Origin: Hysterangium stoloniferum | Taxonomy: Eukaryota > Basidiomycota > Agaricomycetes > Hysterangiales > Hysterangiaceae | Assembly (NCBI GenBank): GCA_015178975.1 | Contig: WHVD01000001.1 | Coordinates: forward strand, 2,666,001 to 2,730,000 | Length of the DNA: 64,000 bases | Reading direction: 5' to 3' | Part shown: positions 35,047 through 46,062 of the stretch, piece after piece | Numbering within the stretch: the first letter of the stretch is position 1 | Layout of the letters: every line of letters begins with the position of its first letter | Notes under the pieces: model-generated | The model's input: only the letters and a program-made list of their open reading frames with translations | What the model was told of the DNA's origin: nothing | Databases searched by the model: none | Program-made: the position numbers and the translations under genes

Positions 35047-36039
35047 ATGAGTGAGCCCTTGTCTCCAGCAGTGAGCTTCCTACCGATGTCAGGTGAGTCC
35101 CACATTTTTCCTCCTGACGGTTTAGTATTATTGGGCGGATTATCAATTATCACAAACTATCTTGTTGCAGATCTTCCAATCCAATCTTCATATATAGCAG
35201 CAACAGTAATAATGGTGTATGATTATGGTAAAGCCAGAATTTTACTACAACTATACTAGAAATTAATACATCATCCCTGTCGTATGTTCAGCATTGACTA
35301 TTCACCACGAAGTGCGTGGATGTAATTTCGAGATATCTGCTTCTCACATATAATGCCTCACAGAAATCTATGTGGCAACGATGGTGGTCACTGGGAAAAG
35401 TCCTCTATCTTTTCGTGAGCTGCATCGTTCTAGAGCTACATCGTATTACCATAAGATTGATCCCGGTTTAGGTCCGTTATTTAGGACTCTTCATAGCTAT
35501 TTTCGACTTTTTTGGTGACTAGAACCGCTCTGATATCATTGTAATCCTTGTTATCTCAAGCAACCTTTTGCAGCGGCGAAGCCCAGGCCGAGGCCATTTA
35601 CGTAATTATACACTTTAGAGGTGTGTTGAGGTGCCAACTTGCATCATACATCGTTCGATATATCTCATGCATTTTCATCTTTTTAGTTCTAGTGCTGGTC
35701 AATAAAACTATCCACAGTATGCATGGAACACCTGTGAAATCCAGTTGTGGTTATTTCATTTGGTGGGATATATTCTCGTTGGTATTCATTGATTAGGAGA
35801 GGTATACCGGCTAATTCCCTTTCCATTGAAAAGTCTCAGTGCTGTCGTTCTGTCTGCAGAAAGTACGTTCAGTCTCGCATTATTTTTCCCAAGAAGCATG
35901 ATACCGATACGCTTTTCCATCTAACGCATCAAGTAATATTATTGTGTCGGGTGAGTTCAAGTTGCTACTATAGTACCGATGGCTTTTCAATAAGTCAACA
36001 TCCAAAAAGGTTTACACCGTTTACGGGGGTAATAAAAAG
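35047..36039 (+). pseudogene. DUF6533 seven-transmembrane protein, copy c, 5' part
   Basis: Exon 1 starts at 35,047 (MSEPLSPAVSFLPMS), exon 2 gives LPIQSSYIAATVIMVYDY, and a later exon reads CRKYVQSRIIFPKKHD..HQVILLCR. The next exon, starting near 36,011 (VYTVYGGNKK), is cut at 36,039 by the 9.2-kb element. The coding sequence resumes in frame at 45,262. Confidence 0.75.
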
Positions 36040-36284
36040 CACCTGATAATACCACAAAGCACCTCTTATTAGAGGTGGAGAGGGACCCGTTCTCCTCCTC
36101 TAACAAGAGCTAATTAGCCGTGTGTAGGCTTCTTTCAATAACCTTTCTTAAATACTGCATGCACAGACCGTCTCTGTCAGCTAACTCTGGCATGTGGTGG
36201 GACATCAAAGGCACTGCTCGGCAATGGCACCGTGATGGCTGCGCATTATCGTGCCCATCAATCACGGCGCCCTTCTATCATCCT
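36040..36284 (+). repeat. Left terminal inverted repeat of the 9.2-kb element
   Basis: About 245 bp, matching 45,017-45,261 in reverse complement with only a few differences. Contains CACCTCTTATTAGAGGTG, a small palindrome with a 4-nt loop, about 20 bp from the end. Confidence 0.9.
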
Positions 36285-36394
36285 CCTCATTGCCCGCCCT
36301 CCCCACCCTCCCACTCATTGCCCGCCCTCCTGCCCACCTACCATCCTGCCACTCATCGCCCACCCTGCCACTAATCGCCCGCCCTCCCGCTCTA

Positions 36395-36910
36395 AGTGTG
36401 GGTGTGTGGGTGTGGGTGCATAGGTGCGGGTGCATAGGGTGTGTAGGGGTGGGTGGAGGTGCGGGGTGTAGGTGCGGGGGTGTAGGTGCGGGGGTGTAGG
36501 TGCGGGGGCGTAGGTGCGGGGGCGTAGGTGCAGGGGCGTAGGTGCAGGCATGTAGGTGCAGGCACGTAGGTGTGGGCACGTAGGTGTGGGCACGTAGGTG
36601 CGTGGGCGTTGGTGTGGGCATGTAGTTGCAGGGGCGTAGGTGCGGGGGCGTAAGTGTGGGGGCGTAGGTGCGGGGGCGTAGGTGCGGGGGTGTAGGTGTG
36701 GGCATGTAGATGCGGGCACGTGGGTGTGGGGGCGTAGGTGTGGGGGCGTAGGTGCGGGCATGTAGATGTGGGCACGTGGGTGTGGGCATGTGGGTGTGGG
36801 CACGTAGGTGTGGGCACGTAGGTGTGGGCACGTAGGTGCGGGGGTGTAGGTGCGGGGGTGTAGGTGTGGGCGTGTAGGTGTGGGCACGTAGATGCAGGCA
36901 TGTAGGTGCA
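36395..36910 (-). repeat. 14-bp GC-rich minisatellite, left arm
   Basis: Tandem GGGGGCGTAGGTGC-type units on plus, with several GGGCACGTAGGTGT variants. A 14-bp unit is not divisible by 3, so the three frames rotate into one another and give long Thr/Pro/His-rich open frames (198-276 codons on minus) that I do not count as genes. Confidence 0.9.
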
Positions 36911-37824
36911 TAGCATATTAAGGGATGCCAATGCACCAAGAAATCCCAATGGGTGAGTCTTCTTTGTCCACATCCTGCCTCAAAAGACAGAGAATTATTG
37001 CATTGTGTCTGAGATGTGCAACCCCCTTTGTATGGTGTGGATTGCACACCAGTGTTGCCTGCTGTTGTAGTTATTACTTTTGTAATATACACTATTCACA
37101 TTCAGTAAAATTGAAAAGATAAGTTTAGAATGGTATGGAGAATGTAAATTCTACAAGGCACCCAGGAAACCTATCATGTTGGGCTCTTTGAATGAGTACT
37201 ATGACAAAATAAGGCTTGATCTCTCTGTGCAGGAGCACCTCATAAATATCTATTAATTATTTTTACATGGAAATTCACCCCAGATTATTCTGAAGGGTTT
37301 TTATTAATGAAATGAGATGAGGTGAATGAATGTGGATGCATTGTAGTGGTGTCAGAGAGAGACCTATTGAATCAAACACCAACATGGTTTCAATTTTGGC
37401 CGGTTATCTCACTCTAACACCTATGTATTACAATGCACCCACATTCATTCACCTCATCTCATTTCATTAATAAAAACCCTTCAAAATAATCTGGGGTGAA
37501 TTTCCACGTAAAAATAATTAATAGATATTTATGAGGTGTTCCTGCACAGAGAGATCAAGCCTTATTTTGTCATAGTATTCATTCAAAGAGCCCAACATGA
37601 TAGGTTTTCTGGGTACCTTATAGAATTTACATTCTCCATACCTTTCTAAACTTATCTTTTCAATTTTACTGAATGTGAATAGTGTGTATTACAAAAGTAA
37701 TAACTACTACAGCAGGCAACACTGGTGTGCGATCCCCACCATACAAAGGGGGTTGCACATCTCAGACACAATGCAATAATTGTCTGTCTTTTGAGGCAGG
37801 ATGTGGACAAAGAAGACTCACCCA

Positions 37825-37975
37825 TTGGGATTTCTTGGTGCATTGGGATTTCTTGGTGCATTGGGATTTCTTGGTGCATTGGGATTTCTTGGTGCATTGG
37901 GATTTCTTGGTGCATTGGGATTTCTTGGTGCATTGGGATTTCTTGGTGCATTGGGATTTCTTGGTGCATTGGCAT
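37825..37975 (+). repeat. 18-bp tandem repeat, eight copies
   Basis: Unit CATTGGGATTTCTTGGTG, nearly identical between copies, so recently expanded. The opposite arm has a single copy near 36,930. Confidence 0.95.
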
Positions 37976-37989
37976 CCCTTAATACGCTA

Positions 37990-38465
37990 TGCACCTACGT
38001 GCCTGCATCTACGCCCCCGCACCTATGCCCCCACACCCACGTGCCCGCACCTACATGCCCACACCTACACCCCCGCACCTACGCCCCTGCACCTACGCCC
38101 CCGCACCTACGCCCCCGCACCTACGCCCCCACACCTACGCCCCCCGCACCTACGCCCCCGCACCTACGCCCCCGCACCTACGCCCCCACACCTACGCCCC
38201 CCGCACCTACGCCCCCGCACCTACGCCCCCACACCTACGCCCCCGCACCTACACCCCCGCACCTACACCCCCGCACCTACACCCCCGCACCTACACCCCC
38301 GCACCTACACCCCCGCACCTACACCCCCGCACCTACGCCCCCGCATCTACGCCCCCGCACCTACGCCCCCGCATCTACACCCCCGCACCTACCCCCCGCA
38401 CCTACACCCACCTCCCTGCACACCCTACGCACCTGCACCTATGCACCCACACCCACGCACCCACA
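37990..38465 (+). repeat. 14-bp GC-rich minisatellite, right arm
   Basis: Tandem GCACCTACGCCCCC units, more homogeneous than the left-arm array. Same frame-rotating open frames; not genes. Confidence 0.92.
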
Positions 38466-39159
38466 CTTAGAGCGGGAGGGCGGGCGATGAGTGGCAGGGT
38501 GGGCGATGAGTGGCAGGGTGGGCGATGAGTGGCAGGACGGGAGGTGGGCGGGAGGGCGGGCAATGAGTGGGCGATGAGGAGGATTGTAATGTATTAGCCT
38601 TACTTTAATACTATTTTCTGAAAAAGGAGTCCAATGCTCTATCAAAATGTGCAAATACTCAATTCACTGCAAGGTAAAATAATTTAAGTATTTGATATTA
38701 ATCAGTGGCAGCCTAAATAGACTTAGAACCCCTGAAGTCAAGAGTTTACTTGAATATATGCACCCTACTTCGCAAAGAAGGTTTTGAGAGCTGCTTGTGC
38801 AAGCTTGTTCTTTTTCTGTGATAACAACTACTAAAATAAGAATAACAATTTACTGATTCCAAAGCTAGATTTAACTTCAATGCTAGCTAGTTTATATATA
38901 TTTTATACTATTTATCAAACAGTAAAAATATTTATAAACAGGTCAAAAGATTAGATATAGAATAAAACACTATTTGACTAATATATGCTTTATTTACACT
39001 AACCTACAGGGTCTACTGTGATACTAACTTATCAGGATCTTAATGTAGTCTTAGGATCTTGCAAGGATATTCTCAGTATTTGTTTATGTGAATATGCTTT
39101 ACTAATTCACAATAAATGAACAAGGAACGGGATTATTTGCAATGTAATAAACAGTCAAA

Positions 39160-39545
39160 TTACTCAACAAGAGGTGACTGAAGTTTTTAGATTACAAATA
39201 ACAAGAAATGTAACAAGGATTATTTGCAATGTGATAATCAGTCAAATTACTCAACAAGAGGTGACTGAAGTCTTTAACTACAAATAACAATGTAAAGAAA
39301 CTAGTAATCAATACTCAATTAAGAGGTGACTATAGTATAAAGGATTAATACCAGAAGCTCAACAAGAGGTGGCAGGGAATCCTGATTGGTCAGAAGAGTA
39401 ACCAGGGGGTTAGGACTATTGTCAGAAGCTCAACAAGAGGTGACAAAGGGAATCCTGAGATAACTTAGGTCAGCAGCTCAACTAGAGGTGACTAAGTATT
39501 TGTATTTATTTGTCCAACAGCCCAACAAGGGGTGGAATAAACTGC
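39160..39545 (-). repeat. Dispersed CTCAACAAGAGGTGAC repeats
   Basis: Seven to eight occurrences of CTCAACAAGAGGTGAC or close variants, spaced about 45-75 bp apart, each followed by a GAAG or AAGG word. Not coding. Confidence 0.7.
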
Positions 39546-39974
39546 TTGCTGCAGTGGCACACTGATGTGGCTGATAAAATGTAGTAAAGATTGATTGTTA
39601 TTCAGGGCTGGAGCTGAGCTCCTTATATACATTTTGGTCTGAGATATTTAGAAGATTCTAGAAGATTGAATGATGTCATTCTGGAAGGAATGATGTCATT
39701 TAGAATTTTCTAGAATTTTCTAGAGCATAGTGGAAGGTTCTAACTACTTCTAAGACACTATAGAATATTCTTGGCATAATAGAACTTACTGGAATCTTAT
39801 AGAATATTCTACAATATTCTATCTATTATTAGTATCTACTATCTACTATTCCTATGGAAGCCACTGGAATGTTCCAGAGATTTCCGGTTTTTGCTGAAGT
39901 AGCATATATGATTATATAATGCTCTCGCGCCTGTGCGCGCGCATGACATCCTTTGCGTCTTGTGACTGTCACAT

Positions 39975-40170
39975 GTTGTGACAGTCGCGCGCCTCTGTGA
40001 CCGTTGCGCGCCTCTGTGACCATTGCGCACCTCTGTGACCGTTGCGCGCCTCTGTGACCGTTGCGCACCTCTGTGACCGTTGCGCGCCTCTGTGACCGTT
40101 GTGCGCCTCGGTGACCATTGCGCACCTCTGTGACCGTTGCGCGCCTCTGTGACAGTCGTGCGCCCTTGTG
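39975..40170 (-). repeat. 19-bp tandem repeat of GTGACCGTTGCGCGCCTCT type
   Basis: About nine units. Overlapping 70-120-codon frames rich in TVTEARNGHRGAQ are repeat artefacts. Confidence 0.9.
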
Positions 40171-40186
40171 ACAACTATCACTTGTT

Positions 40187-40698
40187 ATCACATCAGGAGT
40201 TACAACATTTAAGGCGGCACTAAAATATTATCTAAACCTGTTTACAAAACTTTAAGTCCTAAAATGGATTTGTACTCAGTTATTACTTCAACTATAGACA
40301 TAAGTTTGGGTAAGAATTTAAACTCAAAGTGTGGATATCTGTGGAAAGCAATGTCTAAACCTAAGACTATACTTCAGGTATAATTAGGCCCAAAACTTAT
40401 GCCCTTCCAATTCCTTTTAATTTTAGTTTAGACGTGATCCAAACTTGTTGTTTAGGACACGCTTTTACCAGAGTTTTTATTCTAAGTCCAGACAAATGTT
40501 TACCCCTTATAGAAACCCCAAGTTTGAATATAGGTTTAAAAATAAAATAAAACCCCAAGTTTTGTAAAGACCTAGAACTAATTGCCCGCTCATTGCCCGC
40601 CCATTGCTTGCCCATTACCCACCCATCGGCAGATCAATGCCAGACCGTTGGCCAGCCATCGCACACATTCTGCCTGCCCAGAAAAGTGCACAAGATAC
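40187..40698 (+). repeat. 513-bp inverted repeat, left arm
   Basis: Matches 44,025-44,537 in reverse complement at near identity, from CACATCAGGAGTTACAAC to GTGCACAAGATACACA. It contains a 72-codon frame that is identical in both arms (MGKQWAGNERAISSRSLQN), with no recognised function. Confidence 0.93.
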
Positions 40699-41867
40699 AC
40701 AACAAGACTTTACTACCTAATCCTCTCGAGCCTAACTTTCACTCAATGTAGCATTTATTCATTTCATATTTTTCACGACTTTAGTTATACACATAAACTG
40801 CACTAATCCTTTAAGGCAGTCGTCAGACTTTAATATATTATCTTTTGATCATCCAACGCTCATCGAAGAGACCATGTTCGTACATATTATCACTTGGTGA
40901 CTTTTTGTCCCAGCCCCATGTTATCGCTTCGTTCTCGGATTGTAATGGTAATAGTAATTATAATGTATTGATAAGGCACATTGCGTATCTCAGGTGACAA
41001 GCTCTACAATTATACTAATTGACTAATTGTGCTTTTGTAATTCTCTATTTGGCAAGTCTTTTTTTTGTACTTCTCTATTTGGCAAGATAGCGTGCCACGC
41101 TCGTCGCCATGTCTTTTTTTTTTGTCCACTTCTGCTAAAAGTCTCCTGTGTTGCATTTACTTCTGTCCAATCTCATCGCCTGCTCTCTTCGCTGTACTGG
41201 TTGCACCTTTTTTTTTTTTCTCGTCACACGCTCTCGTCGCCCGCTCTCTTCACTGGGTGTCGTTGCCCCCTCTCGTCTCCTACTCATCACTGCGTTACTC
41301 GTACCTCACAACCTGGCCGTCGTCACCTCATAATAACGACTCCCCCCACATATACCAACTTCTTTTCTTTATCATGGTCAATTCCCGAACCTACATTCCC
41401 CCAATGCCTGAAGTTAGTCTTCAAAATTCTTAGAACTGTATCAATACTCACTACACTCTCTAGACATGTGAGTTGATGATACGCTGCCGTCTGTATTCAG
41501 CAAGTCATCACAGGCCGCAACAGGTGGCTGTCCCTACACGTTGCACTGGTCGGGTGCGGTTTACAAATTGATACCCCTATACTGAATGTTTCTTTGACAA
41601 CGCCATCCTACAACCTTATATTCACAATTGCATTGTAAATGTTCACGAGGGGAATAACATTTACCACTATGCATTTTTCTTCAAACGACATTGCTGCCTC
41701 AGCATCAACAATTCATTGCCCCTAGAAAAGGACGACAATCATGGGTCAATGGCATAAGGGCACGTAGATCAGTACCACACTCCATAACATTCCACAGACC
41801 GTTGGGTGTAGCTCGCACATGTCAGTAATACCAGTCTTTGGCAATACATCACCTATGATAAGATACT
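40699..41867. other. Interval with pyrimidine-rich promoter-like sequence
   Basis: 41,040-41,340 is strongly pyrimidine-rich on plus, with two TTCTCTATTTGGCAAG repeats (about 41,041 and 41,064). An ATG at about 41,374 starts MVNSRTYIPPMPEVSLQNS and stops after 19 codons, possibly before an intron. It looks like a gene start whose body is lost. Confidence 0.3.
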
Positions 41868-42640
41868 AGAGATAAGGGATGTGAGTGGGTGAAGGGTGGG
41901 TGACTGGAGAAGAAAGCATCTCACTCATGAGTCGGCACCCGGGGTGGTGCGGGGGAGATGGTATGGGGGGCTGGGAGCGTGAGGCAGGGAGTGGGCGCAG
42001 GGAGCAGGGGGTGGCGGGTGCGTGAGGGCGGTGTAGGGCGGTGCGGGGTTCGTGCGGGTGCCGTGGGCGGGTGCGCGTAAGTGCGCATGCGGGGAGTATG
42101 CATAGTGGCGGTGAGCTGCGCGTGCAGCGTAGGCGTGTGGGGGGCGCGGGGTGCGAATACTGTGATTGTGCGGAGTGGGGTGTGCCTACATGGAGGTGCA
42201 GGCGAGTGGCGGTGGGTTGCCCGTACGTGCCCGTGCGAGGGGTACACATCGCGGCTGTGTGGGGGCGTGGGTGTGGACACTGGCAGTGGGCTTGACGGGT
42301 CGGGGTGTGCGGGATGCGGATGCTGCGGTTGGGTGCGCAGGCATGCGGGGGTGTGATTGCGCGGGGCGAGGTGCATCTGCGTGCAGGCGAGGGGTGCAGG
42401 TGGTGGGTCGGGAATGCGTGGGAGGTGTGGGCGCGGTGCATGGGTGTGGGGTGCAGGCGCGGGTACGCACAGGTGCGTGCGGGGGATGTGGGTGCGCGGT
42501 GTGCGGGGCGGGTGCATGTGGGTGGTTGCGGCAGCCTGTGCGGGTACGTGTGTTGGGGTGCGGAGGCATGGGTGCATGTGGGTGCCGTATGCGTTCACGC
42601 GGGTGTGGGTAGAGGAGGGTACTGGGTGCATGTGGGACAT
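41868..42640. repeat. G-rich low-complexity tract with GTGCGGGTGCG words
   Basis: On plus, irregular GTGCG, GGGTGC and GCGGG words fill 41,935-42,640. All six frames are open for long stretches of biased composition, so I call no gene. A 63-bp sequence starting CTAGAGATAAGGGATGTGAG is repeated almost exactly at 41,868 and 42,819. Confidence 0.75.
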
Positions 42641-43188
42641 GAGGGTGGACTAGGTCAGAAAGGCTATAAAAGGAGAAAGAAATGTATTAAAAATAAAATA
42701 AAAACATGGAAAATACATAAGAAAATTGAGAGCCAGTACTATAAGAATAGCAGGAGTGGTCAATTAGAAATAAGAGCATCTCACTCACGAGGATGTGAAT
42801 GGGCAACAAGTGGGCAACTAGAGATAAGGGATGTGAGTGGGTGAAGGGTGGGTGACTGGAGAAGAAAGCATCTCACTCATGAGGATTTGAGTGGGCAACT
42901 AGAGATAAGAGGGATGTGAGTGGGCGAAGGGTGGGCGACTGGAGAATAGAGCATCTCAGATGTGCGGAGTTCAGAATTTATGCGCACACTCATGGGAGTC
43001 CGAACAAGGAGCTTGGTAAGCGGCAATCTGGCTTACAGCGCTTTTCGTTATGTAAGGCGCATGCTAGATTTGCAGGGAAATATTGCAGAAAATTGCGAAC
43101 GTCGTCATTTCTGGATGCTAGAGAATCAGTACTTTTCCAAGGGATGAGCATGCCATCTTACCTTCAGCTTGTTGTAGGCACTAACGTT
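42641..43188. other. Interval with ATCTCACTCATGAG direct repeats
   Basis: Contains the second copy (42,819) and a third, diverged copy (42,904) of the CTAGAGATAAG repeat. A GTAAG..TCTAG interval at about 43,126-43,163 on minus could be an intron of the adjacent ORF. Confidence 0.35.
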
Positions 43189-43689
43189 TCAGTTCAAGGC
43201 ACATTGTAAGTTGTATCCCCCACGACCGGGGCGCCCAGGTTCGCCGTCGGGCTTCGGGATCTTGGTCTCTGGATCGTCGGATACTTCGTTGTTGGAAGCT
43301 GTGGACGATCTCGTCGTAGACTCTGTGTCATCCGAAGCGGCACCCTCATCTTCATCGTCGTGGGGGTCGATATGAATGTCCCTTTCCCTGGGTCTTACAG
43401 GATTTTTGGGATGTGTTCGTGCATGTGCCTTTGGGGTACTGACATGCGTGGCATCCAGGACCCGACGAGAGGGGCGGGATACAGAGTGTGTGGCGTCGAG
43501 GTGAGGCAGTTCCTCGTGAGCCAGGACCCGATGAGGGTGGGCGACAGAGTGTAGGTCCGTATGAGAGGTGAGTATAGGCAACGCCGCTGGAGGCAACCCT
43601 GGATCGAAGAACAACGCAGCCGGTCTGGTAGTTTCCATCGAGGAAGTTTGTGCAACTGATAGGGTAGACTGGGGCGGGCTGAGAGGCAA
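43189..43689 (-). pseudogene. Hypothetical basidiomycete ORF with GRPGRGGYNLQ motif
   Basis: 166 codons. The N-terminal part is low complexity. The acidic Ser-rich middle reads DPHDDEDEGAASDDTES, and the end reads IPKPDGEPGRPGRGGYNLQ then CALN and a TGA. The last motif is one I associate with a family of uncharacterised basidiomycete proteins often found in repeats, where a Trp follows. Here TGA stands in place of TGG and the frame continues (NVSAYNKLK) to a possible intron. Probably a dead fragment. Confidence 0.35.
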
Positions 43690-44024
43690 GTGGTGAGAGC
43701 AGTGAGACGACCAGCGCAGATGAAGGACCAGCGGGCGATGTGAGTGGTAGATGTGAGCGGGGGTGTTAGTTAATGAGATACTGGTCCCCTTGTATGAGAG
43801 TATGCCAAGTCACAGGACTTCCTTTTACGGACACAAAAAAAAACCACAAAAGAGTAATAGTCGCACATGATTCATTATTCACTTATTGTTGCTTTGAAGT
43901 CATTTGCCTTGGCATATCATAAGATTCCAATTGTCTTCTTATAAACATAATTAACAAAAAGGTTTGTATCGCGGCGATGAAAGTCTGGAGAGCAAGACAA
44001 CAGTGATTGGCACGACGACAAATG

Positions 44025-44537
44025 TGTATCTTGTGCACTTTTCTGGGCAGGCAGAATGTGTGCGATGGCTGGCCAACGGTCTGGCATTGATCTGCCGATG
44101 GGTGGGTAATGGGCAAGCAATGGGCGGGCAATGAGCGGGCAATTAGTTCTAGGTCTTTACAAAACTTGGGGTTTTATTTTATTTTTAAACCTATATTCAA
44201 ACTTGGGGTTTCTATAAGGGGTAAACATTTGTCTGGACTTAGAATAAAAACTCTGGTAAAAGCGTGTCCTAAACAACAAGTTTGGATCACGTCTAAACTA
44301 AAATTAAAAGGAATTGGAAGGGCATAAGTTTTGGGCCTAATTATACCTGAAGTATAGTCTTAGGTTTAGACATTGCTTTCCACAGATATCCACACTTTGA
44401 GTTTAAATTCTTACCCAAACCTATGTCTATAGTTGAAGTAATAACTGAGTACAAATCCATTTTAGGACTTAAAGTTTTGTAAACAGGTTTAGATAATATT
44501 TTAGTGCCGCCTTAAATGTTGTAACTCCTGATGTGTA
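44025..44537 (-). repeat. 513-bp inverted repeat, right arm
   Basis: Partner of 40,187-40,698. It ends GTTGTAACTCCTGATGTG, so both arms point their LTR-like TGTAACTCC end outward. Confidence 0.93.
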
Positions 44538-45016
44538 TGATGGCTGTCACTCATTGTGACGAGTTTCCCGCGCGCCGTGTAATAAACACAGTGGCCCGTT
44601 TTATATTATTACATAATTATTATATTTACTTTTAGTTAGTTATAAATATTATAATATTTTATTATAATAATATAAAAAAATATATATTTTGCCTTGATAA
44701 TGCGCGAGTATTTCAAATCGCGTTTTGTCGGCGTCAGAGTTTGAAATACCATGTGAATATCACATGATCTTTTCACGCATTGTGACTAAGCGCTGAGTCA
44801 CTGACATATTAATCAAAAAAGAATAAAAGATAAAAATTTAATAACTTGCTCAATTTATATGTTAAAAATACAAAGTAAATTGTATAAATTCAAGATAAAT
44901 CAAGCAAATATAGTACAATTTTGTCGTCGCGATATAATTACATTTAAATATTTGTTTTCGCAATTTGTTAGGGGAAATTGTTTAAAAAATCGGAAAAAGC
45001 TTAGAAATACATAACA
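44538..45016. other. AT-rich interval
   Basis: Strongly AT-rich with TATAATATT words at 44,600-44,700. It starts 16 bp after TGTAACTCCTGATGTG and ends ATACATAACA just inside the right terminal repeat, so it may be the second, diverged LTR-like segment. Confidence 0.4.
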
Positions 45017-45261
45017 AGGATGATAGAAGGGCGCCGTGATTGATGGGCACGATAACGCGCAGCCATCACGGTGCCATTGCCGAGCAGTGCCTTTGATGTC
45101 CCACCACATGCCGGAGTTAGCTGACAGAGACGGTCTGTGCACGCAGTATTTAAGAAAGGTTATTGAAAGAAGCCTACACACGGCTAATTAGCTCTTGTTA
45201 GAGGAGGAGAACGGGTCCCTCTCCACCTCTAATAAGAGGTGCTTTGTGGTATTATCAGGTG
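45017..45261 (-). repeat. Right terminal inverted repeat of the 9.2-kb element
   Basis: Partner of 36,040-36,284. Confidence 0.9.
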
Positions 45262-46062
45262 ATAAAAAGTTACGAATTGTGCTAGGCACCTCGTTAGCAC
45301 TAGGGGCGCTTGCATCTATGCTCGTTATGAGCCTTGAAATACCTTCAGGTCAGTACGTATATGTCACGAGAAATATCTGGGCCATCCAGTCCCTTACACG
45401 ACAATTAGGGGTTGATTCATCTTCTGGAACTTCCGCTTGCAAGATGGGGGGCCCAGGTACCACTGTATTGGCACAAAGGTTTTGGTTCGGGATGCTGCCG
45501 TCGTTGATCAATGAAACCATTCTGTGCTCCCTGATGATACTGAAGGCCATTCAGAATTACCGAGATGAATATAGTGTTCCAATGTTGTCAGGGCTGATAC
45601 GTGATAGGTACGCACAGCGTTCCAATTACTTCTCTTGAAAGTGAGTTTAGTTATACTGGTCGTCTAGTATTATTTACTTCGCTAGGTATGTTCGCACTCT
45701 TCAAAGAGGGTGTTCTCCCCGGTCTGCATTCTTTAACTTATGTTACCAGTATTTTCGGTGCACTACTTGTGAACTGTACCGTGTATTACTCCAGAAACTA
45801 TGTTCAGGTTCAGATCACCGTAGTGTGAGTGGCAAAATCAATTTCACATACTCAAGACCAATAGGAGACTATGCATTTCAGATGGACAAGTATCATATCG
45901 TGCACGATGGGATCCTGCCTTGTAATGAATATCATGGAATGGGCCGATATTTCTCAATCCTATCATGAGTCAATGATGACATCCATAGATTTTAACCGTT
46001 TCGACAGACAATCAGCTCCTGAAAGTGGAGGGCAAATCACCACTGATCCTGCGCATGGATGA
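45262..46062 (+). pseudogene. DUF6533 seven-transmembrane protein, copy c, 3' part
   Basis: Continues the exon cut at 36,039: KKLRIVLGTSLALGALASML, then after an intron CKMGGPGTTVLAQRFWFGML, PSLINETILCSLMILKAIQN, YRDEY and LIRD. Next comes MFALFKEGVLPGLHSLTYV, TSIFGALLVN, and the final exon SIISCTMGSCLVMNIMEWAD with a stop at 46,060-46,062. These correspond to the last transmembrane helices of the family. Apart from the transposon insertion the 3' half looks intact. Confidence 0.78.

Larger units (their letters stand above)
36280..38584. repeat. Foldback structure with two 1.1-kb arms
   Basis: Left arm 36,280-37,359 and right arm 37,413-38,584, with a loop of about 53 bp. Each arm, from outside in, has CATCGCCC/CATTGCCC repeats, a 14-bp GCACCTACGCCCCC minisatellite, a CATTGGGATTTCTTGGTG unit and a unique 450-bp segment. 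The right arm has about eight copies of the 18-bp unit (37,825-37,975) where the left arm has one. Confidence 0.9.
38585..40204 (-). mobile_element. LTR-like segment related to family L2
   Basis: Read on minus it begins TGTAACTCCTGATGTG at 40,204 and ends ATACATTACA at 38,585, with TG..CA ends. Near its 5' end it has a 19-bp GTGAC-containing repeat (39,975-40,170), then the 17-mer AAAATGTATATAAGGAG, then ACCTCTTGTTGAG repeats. This order matches L2 at 33,160-34,725. No matching target duplication was found at its ends, so boundaries are provisional. Confidence 0.55.
36040..45261. mobile_element. 9,222-bp terminal-inverted-repeat element
   Basis: Bounded by inverted repeats of about 245 bp beginning CACCTGATAATACC at 36,040 and ending GGTATTATCAGGTG at 45,261. 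It is flanked by an exact 8-bp direct repeat ATAAAAAG (36,032-36,039 and 45,262-45,269). Removing the element and one ATAAAAAG joins the DUF6533 exon in frame, so the insertion is precise. The interior is a foldback structure, an LTR-like segment, a second pair of 513-bp inverted arms, G-rich low-complexity sequence and one unrecognised ORF. No transposase is recognisable. Long TIRs with an 8-bp duplication suit a non-autonomous Mutator-like or KDZ-type element, but the superfamily is not settled. Confidence 0.9.

Noticed and set aside
36262..38528. Open frames of 180-276 codons rich in PHLRPRTYAPAPT
   Set aside because: A 14-bp unit rotates the three frames into each other, so equivalent frames are open everywhere. 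No conserved domain; lies in a foldback repeat.
41866..42844. Several long overlapping frames on both strands
   Set aside because: G-rich low-complexity sequence gives open frames in most phases; compositions are extreme and no frame is preferred.
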